Source: Clostridiaceae bacterium
GTDB lineage: Bacteria > Bacillota > Clostridia > Monoglobales > Firm-18
Length of the DNA stretch: 7,136 nt
Assembly: GCA_012511915.1 (NCBI GenBank)
Contig: JAAZFB010000571.1
Location: 1 to 7,136 of the forward strand
Direction of reading: 5' to 3'
Part shown: positions 7,042-7,136 of the stretch, piece by piece
Position numbering within the stretch: position 1 is the first letter of the stretch
Layout of the letters: the number at the start of each line of letters is the position of its first letter
Translations under genes and position numbers: made by a program
The notes under the pieces: model-generated
Seen by the model: the letters and a program-made list of their open reading frames with translations, nothing else
Told to the model about the DNA's origin: nothing
Databases searched by the model: none

Positions 7042-7085
7042 ATACTAATTCGCGTTAGAAAAATTTCATTAATTGCGAATTAGTA
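7042..7085. repeat. Inverted repeat inside the longer hairpin module
   Basis: ACTAATTCGC (7044-7053) pairs with GCGAATTAGT (7075-7084), extended by one more pair (7043/7085), around a loop of about 21 bases. The 14 bases from 7042 (ATACTAATTCGCGT) also occur at 6852-6865, where the partner arm is absent. No coding sequence is associated with it. Confidence 0.85.
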
Positions 7086-7101
7086 AATACTATTTTCCTT
7101 G

Positions 7102-7136
7102 TAACGGCCGCTGATTGCGGCCGCTATTGACAAAAA
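7102..7136. repeat. GC-rich hairpin module, copy 2 (runs off window)
   Basis: Identical over all 35 visible bases to 6867-6901, exactly 235 bases further on, with the same CGGCCGC/GCGGCCG stem (7105-7111 and 7117-7123). The window ends inside the matching sequence, so the repeat is probably longer. Confidence 0.9.

Larger units (their letters stand above)
6771..7136. other. Repeat-rich intergenic region upstream of DUF975
   Basis: These 366 bases hold no credible gene. Reading from the DUF975 start outward there is the ribosome binding site, then the GC-rich hairpin module (6867-6901), an AT stem-loop (6890-6914), the DUF975 promoter (6939-6967), a copy of the kinase-leader repeat (6985-7013), and a second, longer version of the hairpin module running off the window (7042-7136). 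The next gene on this side is not seen. Confidence 0.8.

Noticed and set aside
7055..7069. Tiny minus-strand frame ATG AAA TTT TTC TAA resembling a leader peptide
   Set aside because: Four codons inside a repeat, with no matching biosynthetic gene and no attenuator structure. Nothing supports translation.
6849..7136. CRISPR array
   Set aside because: There are only two repeat copies with unequal spacing and dissimilar internal parts, and no cas genes. It is a dispersed hairpin module instead.

Overview
The window looks like chromosomal DNA from a Gram-positive, low-to-moderate-GC anaerobe of the Clostridia (Bacillota). The basis is the strong GGAGG-type ribosome binding sites, the AT-rich intergenic DNA, and a gene set typical of that class: a clostridial-type class I/II aminotransferase, DUF4830, Tex, DUF975 and an FGGY sugar kinase. 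This placement is inferred from protein character; species cannot be told.

Left part (1-4524, plus strand): four genes run head to tail with short gaps. They are a PLP-dependent aminotransferase (5-1174), a small membrane-anchored DUF4830 protein (1251-1682), the RNA-binding transcription accessory protein Tex (1718-3880) and a cytoplasmic-looking SGNH/GDSL esterase (3910-4524). The gaps of 35 and 29 bases around tex suggest that at least the last three are co-transcribed. No obvious terminator separates the esterase from the convergent gene that follows.

Right part (4525-7136, minus strand): an FGGY-family carbohydrate kinase (6023 down to 4560) is interrupted by a single in-frame amber codon but is otherwise intact. 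Upstream of it lies a four-helix DUF975 membrane protein (6770 down to 6177). Each gene has its own good sigma-A-type promoter, TTGCC(G/A) with TATAAT, and each promoter is framed by the same short inverted repeat.

The non-coding DNA around these two minus-strand genes is the unusual part. It holds a near-perfect 48-base palindrome immediately upstream of the kinase ribosome binding site, another copy of its half-site beyond the DUF975 promoter, and a GC-rich hairpin module repeated 235 bases apart in otherwise AT-rich DNA. The repeats have the look of small mobile or regulatory elements, such as MITE-like ends or long operators. No transposase is present, and I see no defence, CRISPR, phage or biosynthetic system here. 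The most informative items are the single-codon interruption of the kinase and the repeat architecture flanking DUF975.
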